A DNA stretch of 34,296 nt from Lactobacillales bacterium (GTDB lineage Bacteria; Bacillota; Bacilli; Lactobacillales; Streptococcaceae), in the NCBI GenBank assembly GCA_031261705.1, contig JAISJD010000007.1, positions 1 through 34,296 of the forward strand. Reading direction: 5' to 3'. Made by a program: the position numbers and the translations under genes. The notes under the pieces are model-generated. The model had not been told where the DNA came from and ran no database searches. It worked only from the letters and a program-made list of their open reading frames with translations. The first letter of the stretch is position 1. The number at the start of each line of letters is the position of its first letter. Shown one piece after another: positions 15,132-23,503 of the stretch.

Positions 15132-17510
15132 ATGAATCAACGTATTTTAGACGTGTTGGCTTTCGATAAGGTGAAGGGGCAATTAGAACAATTTCTTGTC
15201 ACGGCACTTGGAAGAGAAGAAACGGAAAAATTAGTGCCTATTACGGCGACAGAAAAAATACAAACTTGGTTAGATGAGACCGAGGACGGAATGAAGCTTC
15301 AACGGTTGCGTGGAGGAATTCCTGTACCAAAATTAGAAAATATTCGTCCACACATGAAACGAATTGAAATTGGCGCCAACTTGAATGGTTTAGAGTTAGC
15401 ACAGGTGAGTCGTGTGCTACGGACAAGCTCGGAGCTTAGTCGTTTTTTCGAAGATTTAAAGGATGCTGAAATCGAGCTAATGGAGCTTTATCAGTGGGAA
15501 GAGCAGCTCGTTCACACACCTGAGATTAACCAACGCTTGCGTGAAGCAATTGACGAGGACGGTTTTGTCACAGATGAAGCCTCACCAGAATTAAAAGGGA
15601 TTCGCCGAAATATTCGTCGGACAGAACAGACAATTCGGGAACAGCTAGACAGTATCGTTCGAGGGAAAAATGCGAAATATCTAAGTGATACGCTGATTAC
15701 CATGCGAAATGATCGCTATGTCATTCCAGTAAAGCAGGAATATCGTGGAGTTTTTGGTGGCGTGGTACACGACCAATCTTCGTCTGGGCAAACCTTGTTT
15801 ATCGAGCCAAAGCAAGTGGTGGAGTCAAATAATCGTTTGCGCCAACAACAAATTGCGGAACGTGTAGAGGTTGAACGAATTTTATCAGAGCTTTCCGAGA
15901 TGTTGCGCCCTTATCGCAGAGAAATTTCACATAATGCGTACGTTATCGGACATTTTGATTTTGTACAGGCAAAAGCGCGCTTGGCAAAGGAATTACGAGC
16001 AGTCGTTCCAAAGATTAATGAGCAGAACTTTGTGCAATTAAGACAAGCACGTCATCCGATGTTAGACCAAGATAAAGCGGTCGCCAATGATATTATGATT
16101 GGGGAGGATTTTCAAGCAATTGTTATCACTGGTCCGAATACAGGTGGGAAAACAATTACACTAAAAACGCTCGGCTTATTGCAGTTAATGGGCCAGGCGG
16201 GGTTAGCGATTCCAGTAGCTGATGAAAGTGAAATTGGAGTGTTCTCTGAGATTTTTGCGGATATTGGCGATGAGCAATCCATTGAACAAAACCTGTCGAC
16301 TTTCTCCAGTCATATGACGAATATCGTGTCGATTTTAGAAAAGGTGAACGAACAAAGCTTAGTTCTATTTGATGAGCTTGGTGCGGGAACCGATCCGCAA
16401 GAGGGAGCAGCTTTAGCTATTTCTATTTTAGATGAGGTGGGGGCAAAAGGTGCTTATGTCATGGCAACAACGCATTATCCTGAACTGAAAGTATATGGCT
16501 ATAATCGTCCTGGAACAATCAACGCTTCTATGGAATTTGACGTAGAAACGCTTAGTCCAACCTATCATTTATTAATTGGGGTGCCTGGTCGTTCCAATGC
16601 GTTTGAAATATCTAAGCGGCTTGGTCTGGATCAACACGTGATTGACGAGGCGCGACAAATCATGGACGGGGAATCGCAGGATTTAAACGAGATGATTGCA
16701 GATTTAGAAAATCGTAGAAAAATGGCTGAAACGGAATTTTATGAGGCACGTGCGAACGTGGAAGAATCTGAGAAGCTCTTGCAGGACTTGAAAAACGCTT
16801 ATGCGATGTTCTTTGAAGAACGGGAAAAAGAATTGGAAAAAGCACGCAAAGAGGGGAATAAGCTCATTGCCGAGGCAGAAGAACAATCAGAGAAAATCAT
16901 TCACGACTTACGAGAAATGCAGAAACAGGCGGAAAATGCTGGCGGTGTGAAAGAACATCAACTGATTGACGCACGCACACAGCTTTCTAATTTGAAGCAA
17001 GAAGAAACACATTTGACAAAAAATAAAGTGTTGCGTAAGGCTAAGGAAGCAAAAGTGTTGAAACCGGGCGATGAAGTGATTGTCAATGCTTATGGTCAAC
17101 GCGGAACGCTGATTAAACAAACAAAAAATAAAGAGTGGCAGGTTCAACTTGGCATTTTGAAAATGAATGTGGCAGAGGAGGATATGACTCCTGTGGCACC
17201 AGAAAAAGAAGAAAAACAAAGAATTACAGTACGAACTTCAGAGACTTCAAGTGGCCCACGTGCGCATGTATCGACACAGCTAGACTTACGAGGCAAACGC
17301 TATGAGGAAGCACTGGCAGAGGTTGACCAATATTTAGATGCAGCAATTTTAGCGGGCTATGCTCAAGTCACGATTGTTCACGGAAAAGGCACGGGAGCGC
17401 TTCGTCAAGGGATTACCGATTATCTAAAAAATCATCGAAGTGTAAAGAGCTTTGAATTTGCCCCAGCAAACCAAGGTGGGAATGGTGCAACAATTGTGAA
17501 GTTTCAGTAA
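15132..17510 (+). CDS. mutS2: MutS2 ATPase/nuclease
   Basis: MutS-like dimeric ATPase with a C-terminal Smr nuclease domain. In bacteria it acts against recombination intermediates and, in Bacillus, on collided ribosomes (RqcU); it is not the mismatch-repair MutS. Domains of the 792-residue protein: core and clamp helices 1-300, ATPase about 300-520 with Walker A GPNTGGKT (334-341) and Walker B LVLFDELGAGTDP (D414-E415), a Glu/Lys-rich coiled coil 520-640, a KOW-like segment near 645-685, and Smr at about 715-792 with LDLRGKR and VHGKGTGALR. Full length. The ribosome site is GGGGTGAAGG. Order cvpA-mutS2-trxA is conserved in Lactobacillales. Confidence 0.96.
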   Translation: MNQRILDVLAFDKVKGQLEQFLVTALGREETEKLVPITATEKIQTWLDETEDGMKLQRLRGGIPVPKLENIRPHMKRIEIGANLNGLELAQVSRVLRTSSELSRFFEDLKDAEIELMELYQWEEQLVHTPEINQRLREAIDEDGFVTDEASPELKGIRRNIRRTEQTIREQLDSIVRGKNAKYLSDTLITMRNDRYVIPVKQEYRGVFGGVVHDQSSSGQTLFIEPKQVVESNNRLRQQQIAERVEVERILSELSEMLRPYRREISHNAYVIGHFDFVQAKARLAKELRAVVPKINEQNFVQLRQARHPMLDQDKAVANDIMIGEDFQAIVITGPNTGGKTITLKTLGLLQLMGQAGLAIPVADESEIGVFSEIFADIGDEQSIEQNLSTFSSHMTNIVSILEKVNEQSLVLFDELGAGTDPQEGAALAISILDEVGAKGAYVMATTHYPELKVYGYNRPGTINASMEFDVETLSPTYHLLIGVPGRSNAFEISKRLGLDQHVIDEARQIMDGESQDLNEMIADLENRRKMAETEFYEARANVEESEKLLQDLKNAYAMFFEEREKELEKARKEGNKLIAEAEEQSEKIIHDLREMQKQAENAGGVKEHQLIDARTQLSNLKQEETHLTKNKVLRKAKEAKVLKPGDEVIVNAYGQRGTLIKQTKNKEWQVQLGILKMNVAEEDMTPVAPEKEEKQRITVRTSETSSGPRAHVSTQLDLRGKRYEEALAEVDQYLDAAILAGYAQVTIVHGKGTGALRQGITDYLKNHRSVKSFEFAPANQGGNGATIVKFQ

Positions 17511-17570
17511 CGGTTAAGAGTGAACAGACATGTCACAAGCAAGATATTTTTCTCTTTTTCATCGGTAGTC

Positions 17571-17576
17571 TATAAT
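17571..17576 (+). promoter_or_regulatory. Probable trxA promoter -10
   Basis: Consensus TATAAT 48 nt before the trxA start; the -35 region (TTTTCT) is weak. TrxA may therefore be expressed separately from mutS2. Confidence 0.5.
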
Positions 17577-17623
17577 AAACCTAGTATATTTGAAAAAACT
17601 AACTCAATGGAGGGAATATAACA

Positions 17624-17938
17624 ATGACAGCAGCAGTAACAGATAAAACATTTGCAGAAGAAACAGATGAAGGGTTGGTCTTAGTAGACTTTTGGGCAAC
17701 ATGGTGTGGTCCTTGTCGTATGCAAGCGCCAATTTTAGAACAACTTTCTGAAGAATTGGACGAAACAGAATTAAAAATTGTGAAAATGGATGTGGACGAA
17801 AACCCAACCACTACACAAGCATTTCAAATCATGAGTATTCCAACTCTTGTCTTGAAAAAAGATGGAGAAGTCGTTGAACGTGTGATGGGTGTTCAATCAA
17901 AAGCTCAAATTAAAAATATGATTGCTAAACATAGCTAA
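17624..17938 (+). CDS. trxA: Thioredoxin
   Basis: Canonical cytoplasmic thioredoxin of 104 residues that reduces protein disulfides and donates electrons to ribonucleotide and peroxide reductases. The active site is FWATWCGPCRM with the CGPC pair, the cis-Pro loop is MSIPTL, and the buried Asp lies in VLVDFWA. The ATG follows GGAGGG. It has its own -10 and a terminator, so it is likely monocistronic as well as served by read-through from mutS2. Confidence 0.96.
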   Translation: MTAAVTDKTFAEETDEGLVLVDFWATWCGPCRMQAPILEQLSEELDETELKIVKMDVDENPTTTQAFQIMSIPTLVLKKDGEVVERVMGVQSKAQIKNMIAKHS

Positions 17939-17955
17939 TCTGATGAATAGAAGAT

Positions 17956-17988
17956 AACTGGGGACTCTTGGAGTTGCCAGTTTTTTTG
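17956..17988 (+). terminator. Intrinsic terminator of trxA
   Basis: AACTGG (17956-17961) pairs with CCAGTT (17977-17982), with further inner pairing ACTC/GAGT, then seven T. Confidence 0.82.
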
Positions 17989-18012
17989 CGTTCACTAGCG
18001 AAAATCCCTTTT

Positions 18013-18029
18013 TATAGTTACAAACTATA
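18013..18029 (+). promoter_or_regulatory. MET-box-like operator upstream of the MetI-like gene
   Basis: TATAGTTACAAACTATA is a perfect 7-bp inverted repeat with a 3-bp centre. It matches the MET-box that I recall for the LysR-type methionine regulator (MtaR/MetR) of streptococci, TATAGTT-N3-AACTATA. Two more AACTAT half-sites follow at 18033 and 18046. It is centred about 66 bp before the predicted start, the usual place for a LysR activator. Confidence 0.72.
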
Positions 18030-18071
18030 AGAAACTATTGGTAATAACTATTGTATAAGATTTCTGGAAAT

Positions 18072-18080
18072 TGCTACAAT
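18072..18080 (+). promoter_or_regulatory. Probable promoter of the MetI-like gene
   Basis: TGCTACAAT gives an extended -10 (TACAAT 18075-18080). The -35 (TTGTAT, 18051-18056) is poor, as expected for an activator-dependent promoter. Confidence 0.55.
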
Positions 18081-18132
18081 GGAACGAAAAGGATTGTGAT
18101 TTTCAGAAATTTCGCAAATAGGGGGATTACAC

Positions 18133-19242
18133 ATGTCAAAAGAACAACAGCAGTCAATCGAAACAATATTAGCGCAAATTGGGGCGAGAACGGATAAAGC
18201 TACCGGCGCTTTAAACTCACCGGTCTATTTTTCAACAACCTATCAACATCCAGAGTTTGGAAAATCAACAGGATATGATTACACTCGGACAAAAAATCCA
18301 ACACGTGCCATCGCAGAAGAAGCTCTTGCAACACTTGAGGGCGGGGCAGTTGGCTTGGTTACTAGCTCGGGGATGAGTGCGATACAGTTGGCAGTGGAAT
18401 ATTTTCCATTAGGTAGCGAAATTATTGCCTGTCGGGACTTGTATGGTGGTTCTTATCGTTGGTTTAATCAGTTGAATGAAAAAGGAGCTTATAAGTTTAA
18501 ATATGCAGATTCGGAAGAAGATTTTTTACGGCTAATTAGTGAAAAAACAGTTGCAGTTTTTGTGGAAACCCCCACGAATCCTTTAATGAATGAGCTCGAT
18601 ATTGAAAAAATTTCAGAAGTTGCTCATAACAATGGGGCTTTGGTGATTGTGGATAATACTTTTTACACTCCGATTATCCAGCGCCCACTAGAACTTGGAG
18701 CAGATATTGTGGTTCATTCAGCGACAAAATATCTTGGCGGGCACAATGATTTATTGGCAGGCGCAGTGATAACAAAGGATGAAAAAATTGGCGAACAGCT
18801 TGGCTTTAATCTCAATACTACCGGACAGGTCTTGAGTCCCTTTGACAGCTGGTTACTGATTCGGGGAATGAAAACCTTGGCACTACGGATGAGCCGACAT
18901 GAAGAAAATGCGGCAAAAATTGTTGCATTTCTGGAAAAATCTGACAGTGTGAAAGAAGTGTTGTATACGGGGCGTGGTGGCATGATTAGCTTTAAAGTGA
19001 CAGAGGAGCAAACAATTCCAGCATTTATTAATTCACTAAAATTATTTACCTTTGCGGAAAGTCTTGGCGGAGTGGAAAGTCTAATCACCTATCCAACCAC
19101 TCAAACACATGCGGATATTCCAGCAGAGGTGCGTGAAAGTTACGGTCTAACAGATGATTTATTACGTCTTTCAGTAGGAATTGAGGCACCAGAAGATTTG
19201 ATAGCAGATTTAGAACAAGCATTTTTAGCTAGTGGGGATTAA
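18133..19242 (+). CDS. Cystathionine gamma-synthase/lyase-type PLP enzyme, MetI-like
   Basis: Transsulfuration enzyme of the Cys/Met-metabolism PLP family, 369 residues. The PLP lysine is K199 in VHSATKYLGGHND. Phosphate-binding YDYTRTKNPTR and SSGMSAIQ and the substrate region ETPTNPL are intact. NSPVYFSTTYQHPEFGKSTG near the N-terminus resembles Bacillus MetI (cystathionine gamma-synthase/O-acetylhomoserine thiolyase, similar length). Gamma-synthase, beta-lyase and gamma-lyase cannot be separated by eye. It is a single gene with an AGGGGG site before the ATG, its own terminator and an upstream MET-box-like palindrome, which argues for a role in methionine/cysteine supply under sulfur limitation. 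Confidence 0.9.
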   Translation: MSKEQQQSIETILAQIGARTDKATGALNSPVYFSTTYQHPEFGKSTGYDYTRTKNPTRAIAEEALATLEGGAVGLVTSSGMSAIQLAVEYFPLGSEIIACRDLYGGSYRWFNQLNEKGAYKFKYADSEEDFLRLISEKTVAVFVETPTNPLMNELDIEKISEVAHNNGALVIVDNTFYTPIIQRPLELGADIVVHSATKYLGGHNDLLAGAVITKDEKIGEQLGFNLNTTGQVLSPFDSWLLIRGMKTLALRMSRHEENAAKIVAFLEKSDSVKEVLYTGRGGMISFKVTEEQTIPAFINSLKLFTFAESLGGVESLITYPTTQTHADIPAEVRESYGLTDDLLRLSVGIEAPEDLIADLEQAFLASGD

Positions 19243-19248
19243 AAAAAT

Positions 19249-19283
19249 GGCAGACAGGTCGAAAAGACTGTTTGCCGTTTTTC
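19249..19283 (+). terminator. Terminator of the MetI-like gene
   Basis: GGCAGACAG (19249-19257) pairs with CTGTTTGCC (19268-19276) with one wobble and an inner TC/GA pair, then a T run reaching the convergent pfkB gene end. Confidence 0.85.
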
Positions 19284-19287
19284 GTTA

Positions 19288-20253
19288 TTATACGATTATT
19301 TTTTGGGTTAGTTTTGTTATTTCAATTTTCGATAGTAAATTTTCAACGACATCAGGGTTCACTTGTCCTACGCCACGCTCCATTGCATTTGCCATTCCAC
19401 AAGCCATACCGTAACGCAAAGTGGTTTCAAGATCATAGCTACAATCTAACGCATAAGCAATTCCCCCAACTGTTGCATCACCAGAGCCAGTGGAATTTAC
19501 AAGCTCAACTTCGGGAATAGATAAGTCGTAGATTTCTTCACCTACTCGAACGATTGCTCCCTTTGAACCGCAAGAAATCATTGTCATTGGAATGCTTGAA
19601 AATAATTTATTCTTGCTCAAAATGTCGATAACTTCCCTTTTAGTTGTAATTTCTACTTGTGAAAGTTCAGATAACTCATGGATATTTGGTTTAATGAAGT
19701 CGGGACAAATATCTGAGTTCAATAAGTTTGTTAACTGAGTTCCAGAAATATCCACAAGAATTTTTATAGTATCTCTGAATAATTCTTTTAGCACAGCAAT
19801 AAATTTGGTGTATAAATATTGATTCGTCATGTTGGCAGAACCAGAAATACAAATGACACGGATATCTGGATTTGCATCCCAAATGTTCATTATTTTATTT
19901 AATAAGTTTGTAATTTCCTCTTCTGAAATCACTGGGCCTTCTTCCACCACTTCGGTATGAAGGTTATCATGCATAAAGGTTGTAGCGTTTCTTGTTTCTC
20001 CTTCCACTTGTAGAAATTCCTTTTGAAAAGGTTCTTGGTAGAGCAATTCCTTAGCTAATTTTCCAGTAGTACCTGCTAAAAATCCAGTGGTAATAACCTT
20101 CGCACCAAGAGTTTGAGAGGTTCTTCCGGAGTTGATTCCTTTTCCGCCAACCATACGAACTGGGTTTTCTAATCGATTTAATTTGCCCAAAGTAAGATTT
20201 TCAGTAATGTATAAGGAATCTATTGAGGGATTGAATGTCACAGTTAAAATCAT
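19288..20253 (-). CDS. PfkB-family kinase, 1-phosphofructokinase/tagatose-6-P kinase type
   Basis: Ribokinase-fold sugar-phosphate kinase of the FruK/LacC subgroup, 321 residues. MILTVTFNPSIDSLY is the subgroup start, and MVGGKGINSGR (34-44) is the substrate loop. STGSGDATVGG near the C-terminus holds the anion hole and catalytic base D259; the GSGDAT form is seen in LacC-type enzymes. It probably adds the second phosphate to a ketose phosphate. Its start overlaps the stop of the DeoR gene (ATGA, 20250-20253), so it is translationally coupled to the regulator and belongs to the divergent sugar locus. FruK and LacC specificity cannot be separated here. Confidence 0.88.
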   Translation of the reverse strand: MILTVTFNPSIDSLYITENLTLGKLNRLENPVRMVGGKGINSGRTSQTLGAKVITTGFLAGTTGKLAKELLYQEPFQKEFLQVEGETRNATTFMHDNLHTEVVEEGPVISEEEITNLLNKIMNIWDANPDIRVICISGSANMTNQYLYTKFIAVLKELFRDTIKILVDISGTQLTNLLNSDICPDFIKPNIHELSELSQVEITTKREVIDILSKNKLFSSIPMTMISCGSKGAIVRVGEEIYDLSIPEVELVNSTGSGDATVGGIAYALDCSYDLETTLRYGMACGMANAMERGVGQVNPDVVENLLSKIEITKLTQKIIV

Positions 20254-21014
20254 TCTGTTTCCTCCTGATATTTTATTTTTACAAATGATTCGTATTGATT
20301 AAGTAATGTTTCGGAAATACCATTATCTGTGACAACATAATCAATATCTGTTAAATGATAAAAGGTATAAACGTCAGATACATTAAATTTTGAATGGTCT
20401 GCAACGATTGCTTTTACTTTGGAATGAGCAAAAGCCTCTCGCTGTACTCGACCTTGATTAGAACTAGAAGTAGTAATATTATTTCCGTAAATTCCATTAG
20501 TTGCGGCGAATGCAATATCAATATTTAGAGGAGTAAAGGCTTTTTCAGTGATTTCTCCAGTAAATTCTTCAGTTACTTCTGCATATTCCCCGCCAGTAAG
20601 TATTACCTTATAATCGGTATTTTCCTGAACATATTGAAAAGCAATCAAACTATTTGTAACAATTAATAGTTCTTTTTTTGTGATATTCTTGAGTGCATGT
20701 AGGATAGTTGTTCCAGCACCTAAGTAAATGGTGTCTCCCTCTTTAATTAACTGATTCATCACGTTTCCTATATATTGTTTATTTTCTTCATTCCAGCACA
20801 TTTTTTCTTGAGTAGAATACTCTCTATCCTTTAAAGAAATTTTTTGCGCTCCACCATATACTCGAATCAATTTATTTTTTTCGGCTAATTCATTGACATC
20901 TCGACGAATTGTCATAGGAGTAACATTTAATAATTCGGCAATTTGATTCACATTTAGAAATTCTTGTTCATTTATAAGCGATACGATTCGTTCCTGTCTT
21001 TCTGTTTTTAGCAT
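20250..21014 (-). CDS. DeoR-family transcriptional repressor
   Basis: Sugar-locus repressor of 254 residues. Residues about 5-56 are the DeoR winged HTH (RQERIVSLINEQEFLNVNQI, then LLNVTPMTIRRDVNELAEKN). The rest is the DeoR sensor domain related to ribose-5-phosphate isomerase folds (YLGAGTTILHAL, VTNSLIAFQYV, LTGGEY, FAATNGI, VADHSKF), which binds a sugar phosphate effector. AGGAGGG precedes the ATG. It heads the operon with the PfkB kinase, and an AACAAAGT-containing element shared with the divergent PTS promoter overlaps its own transcription start, which suggests autoregulation. Confidence 0.93.
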   Translation of the reverse strand: MLKTERQERIVSLINEQEFLNVNQIAELLNVTPMTIRRDVNELAEKNKLIRVYGGAQKISLKDREYSTQEKMCWNEENKQYIGNVMNQLIKEGDTIYLGAGTTILHALKNITKKELLIVTNSLIAFQYVQENTDYKVILTGGEYAEVTEEFTGEITEKAFTPLNIDIAFAATNGIYGNNITTSSSNQGRVQREAFAHSKVKAIVADHSKFNVSDVYTFYHLTDIDYVVTDNGISETLLNQYESFVKIKYQEETE

Positions 21015-21038
21015 AATACCCTCCTATATGTTACTGTT

Positions 21039-21052
21039 TGTTCGACTTTGTT
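21039..21052 (-). promoter_or_regulatory. Putative DeoR operator at the deoR promoter
   Basis: Reverse strand AACAAAGTCGAACA, identical at 13 of 14 positions to the site at 21203-21216 in the PTS promoter. It overlaps the predicted deoR transcription start. Confidence 0.68.
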
Positions 21053-21055
21053 TAT

Positions 21056-21084
21056 AGTATAGCTTCATATTTTTGAGAAATCAA
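21056..21084 (-). promoter_or_regulatory. Promoter of deoR-pfkB
   Basis: Reverse strand TTGATT (plus 21079-21084), 17-bp spacer, TATACT (plus 21056-21061). Confidence 0.72.
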
Positions 21085-21161
21085 GTATTTATGTGAAATA
21101 TAAATTTATAAAAATTCTTGATAAAAGTTGATTTTGACTTAAAAAAATATTTATTTTTTTA

Positions 21162-21190
21162 TTGACAACATTTGTTATGTGAGGTATTCT
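21162..21190 (+). promoter_or_regulatory. Promoter of the PTS-aldolase operon
   Basis: TTGACA (21162-21167), 17-bp spacer, TATTCT (21185-21190). The expected start is near 21197, just before the operator at 21203. The remainder of 21062-21161 is AT-rich without a visible gene. Confidence 0.78.
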
Positions 21191-21202
21191 TGTCTCAGAA
21201 AG

Positions 21203-21248
21203 AACAAAGTTGAACATTTTATGCGCATAATATGAACAAAAAAGAACT
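21203..21248 (+). promoter_or_regulatory. Putative DeoR operators at the PTS promoter
   Basis: AACAAAGTTGAACA at 21203-21216 lies immediately after the predicted transcription start. A weaker copy, AACAAAAAAGAACT (10 of 14), lies at 21235-21248, 32 bp on (about three helical turns). With the divergent copy at 21039-21052 this gives three sites with the pattern AACAAA-N3-GAAC, suited to repression, possibly with looping. Confidence 0.65.
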
Positions 21249-21288
21249 TTCAAGAAATATTCGATTTATTTTATTCGGGGGTGAAATT

Positions 21289-21777
21289 GTGACACATGAT
21301 AATTTATTTCAAAAAGAATTGATTGACTTAGAGGTAAAAGTTCATTCTGAGGAAGAACTCTTTCAGCTTATTTCTAAACGTTTGGAAGAAAAAAACTGGG
21401 TGAATAGTGGCTATTTTCAAGGGTTAGTAGATAGGGAGAGAAAATATCCGACAGGTCTTGCAACTCAATTTTTAAATATTGCTATTCCTCATTGTGATAC
21501 GCAATATATTGAAAGACCGTTTATTTACGTAGTTCGTACGACACAGGATCTAACAGTTCGGCACATGGGCTTAAACGAAGAAATGAAAACGGATACATTC
21601 TTGTTCTTAGGAATCAAGGAACCCTCTAAGCAAGTGGTGTTCTTGAGTTTACTAATGGATATGTTTCAAGATTCAGAGTTTGTTTTGAATTTAAGGTCAT
21701 TACGGGATGAACAAGCGGTATATCATTTATTTATAGATAAAATAGTGAAATCGCAAAAAGTATTGGAGGAAGTTTAA
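21289..21777 (+). CDS. PTS EIIA, fructose/galactitol type
   Basis: Cytoplasmic phosphocarrier that takes phosphate from HPr and passes it to EIIB. The EIIA type-2 active site is IAIPHCD; the phosphorylated His is residue 68 from the chosen start. The frame opens upstream at an ATG (21232), but that ATG has no ribosome site and lies in the operator region. A GGGGGTG site precedes the GTG at 21289 by 5 nt, and VTHDNLFQKELIDLEV looks like a normal start, so 162 residues. The IIB gene follows at once (21778). The partners resemble galactitol-type proteins. Confidence 0.88.
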   Translation: MTHDNLFQKELIDLEVKVHSEEELFQLISKRLEEKNWVNSGYFQGLVDRERKYPTGLATQFLNIAIPHCDTQYIERPFIYVVRTTQDLTVRHMGLNEEMKTDTFLFLGIKEPSKQVVFLSLLMDMFQDSEFVLNLRSLRDEQAVYHLFIDKIVKSQKVLEEV

Positions 21778-22080
21778 ATGAAAAGATTAATTGTAGCATG
21801 TGGTAGTGGAGTGGCAACAAGTCAAACAATCGCTTCAAAAATAGCGGATAAATTTGAGCAAGACGGAATTGTTGTGACAGTGGATGCAGTGGATTATAAA
21901 TCTATTGATGGAGAGCTTGGTACTACGAATATTTACGTTTATATCATGCCTCCAGAACAAGAATTAATTGAAAAAACAGAGGAGTTAGGAATTGATGTTT
22001 TTCCTGGAATCCCTTTTCTAACTGGAATGGGCATGGATGAAGTCTATGAGCAGATTGTCGAAGCGGCGCAAAAAAGCTGA
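21778..22080 (+). CDS. PTS EIIB, galactitol type (GatB-like)
   Basis: 100-residue phosphotransfer protein. The phosphorylated Cys is C8 in IVACGSGVATSQTIA, the P-loop signature of lactose/galactitol-type IIB domains. It receives phosphate from the EIIA His and passes it to the sugar during transport. GGAGG lies in the end of the IIA gene, and the start ATG follows the IIA stop directly. IIC follows after 12 nt. Confidence 0.92.
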   Translation: MKRLIVACGSGVATSQTIASKIADKFEQDGIVVTVDAVDYKSIDGELGTTNIYVYIMPPEQELIEKTEELGIDVFPGIPFLTGMGMDEVYEQIVEAAQKS

Positions 22081-22092
22081 GGAGGGTGAACA

Positions 22093-23484
22093 ATGAGTGT
22101 TTTGAAAGATATCATTAATTATATTTTGGGATTGGGTTCCGCAGTATTTGTTCCTTTGATTATTTTAGTGTTTGGGTTGATTGCTCGAATGAAATTTAAA
22201 AAAGCCTTTGTTTCTGCTTTGACTCTGGGGATTGCTTTTACAGGAATGTCGATGTTAATCGGGTTTCTATCTGATGCAGTGGGACCAGCTTCAGAGGCAA
22301 TGGCAAAGAATACTGGAATTCGGTTGCCCGCTCTCGATTTAGGCTGGACTGGCGCAGCAAGTATTACTTGGTCGTGGTCGTATGCGTTTATTTTCTTTGG
22401 TGTGACAATTGGGGTCAATATTTTAATGCTAGTATTGAATTTTACTAAAACATTGAACGTTGATATGTGGAATGTTTGGGGGAAAGCATTAACTGCCTAT
22501 CTAGTCTACTTTATTTCGGGGAGTTTGATTGCTGGATTTATTGTTGCTGCTATTCAAGTAGTTTTGGAATTAAAAATGGGTGATATGTTCCAAAGACATA
22601 TTCAAGATTTGACAGGAATACCATTAGTTACCGTCACTCATTTGATGAATATTTCTGCAGTATTGTTGTTACCGTTTAATATGATTATGGATAAAATTCC
22701 GTTTTTCAATAAACGAGCAGATGCGACTTCTTTAAAGAATAAGATTGGAATTTTTTCTGAAAACTCCGTAATGGGCTTTGTCATTGGATTATTATTAGGT
22801 TTTGCAGCCGCTTACGGTGTCTCGGGTTCGTTGAATCTAGCGGTAAAGGTAGCAACCTCTCTGGCCTTGTTCCCAATGATTTCTAAAATGTTCATGCAAG
22901 CTCTATCACCGTTAGCAGATGCGATGAGTAGCATGATGAAAGAAAAGTTCAAAGGACGTGAAGTTTATATTGGTTTAGATTGGCCAATTTTAGCAGGTCG
23001 TCCAGAGGTGTGGGTGACAGCGATTCTCATGGTACCAGTGTTTATTGGATATGCGTTGATTTTGCCTGGAAATGAAGTCTTACCATTAGCTGGAATTATT
23101 AATTATTCTATTGCGGTTGGTGGCTTACTTCTTACAGGTGGAAATTTGTATCGTATGTTAGCACTTGGAGTGATTTCAATGCCTTTATATTTATACTCCG
23201 CAACATATTTTGTCCCAATTCTAACAGGTTTAGCGAATAAAACTGGTGCCGTAGAGGGAATTAAAGCAGGGCAAAAAATCACGTGGTCCTCGATTGAAGG
23301 TCCAGAATTTAGAATTTTGTTTGCAGAATCGGCTAGAGGAAATGTTCTAGCAATTGTGGGGATGATTATTTTTATCGGACTATTTGTTTTACTTTATAAG
23401 TATATGATGAAAATTCCCGTAGCTAGTCAACGGTATAATGTCGAGCATCAACAAAAAACTAAAACAGCAGCGGTGAAAGGGTAA
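22093..23484 (+). CDS. PTS EIIC, galactitol type (GatC-like) permease
   Basis: Sugar-translocating membrane subunit, 463 residues, with about ten hydrophobic segments along the chain. The family is suggested by the N-terminal ILGLGSAVFVPLIILVFGLI, LDLGWTGAASITWSWSYAF, GLDWPILAGRPEVWV and the pairing with a GatB-like IIB. Galactitol-type IIC proteins also transport other polyols and ketoses, so the substrate is open. GGAGGGTG precedes the ATG. No fusion to IIA or IIB. The C-terminus ends in a short Lys/Gln-rich cytoplasmic tail. Confidence 0.9.
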   Translation: MSVLKDIINYILGLGSAVFVPLIILVFGLIARMKFKKAFVSALTLGIAFTGMSMLIGFLSDAVGPASEAMAKNTGIRLPALDLGWTGAASITWSWSYAFIFFGVTIGVNILMLVLNFTKTLNVDMWNVWGKALTAYLVYFISGSLIAGFIVAAIQVVLELKMGDMFQRHIQDLTGIPLVTVTHLMNISAVLLLPFNMIMDKIPFFNKRADATSLKNKIGIFSENSVMGFVIGLLLGFAAAYGVSGSLNLAVKVATSLALFPMISKMFMQALSPLADAMSSMMKEKFKGREVYIGLDWPILAGRPEVWVTAILMVPVFIGYALILPGNEVLPLAGIINYSIAVGGLLLTGGNLYRMLALGVISMPLYLYSATYFVPILTGLANKTGAVEGIKAGQKITWSSIEGPEFRILFAESARGNVLAIVGMIIFIGLFVLLYKYMMKIPVASQRYNVEHQQKTKTAAVKG

Positions 23485-23503
23485 TAGGAAGTAGGCGAAC
23501 CAG

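Noticed and set aside
16660..17219. Reverse-strand Phe/Leu-rich frames inside mutS2
   Set aside because: They are the antisense of the Glu/Lys-rich coiled coil, which always gives Phe/Leu-rich frames.
18030..18132. S-box or T-box riboswitch before the MetI-like gene
   Set aside because: The leader is too short, with no T-box sequence and no antiterminator/terminator pair.
19232..19520. Forward frames over the pfkB 3' end
   Set aside because: They are antisense to the PfkB kinase and include the MetI-gene terminator.
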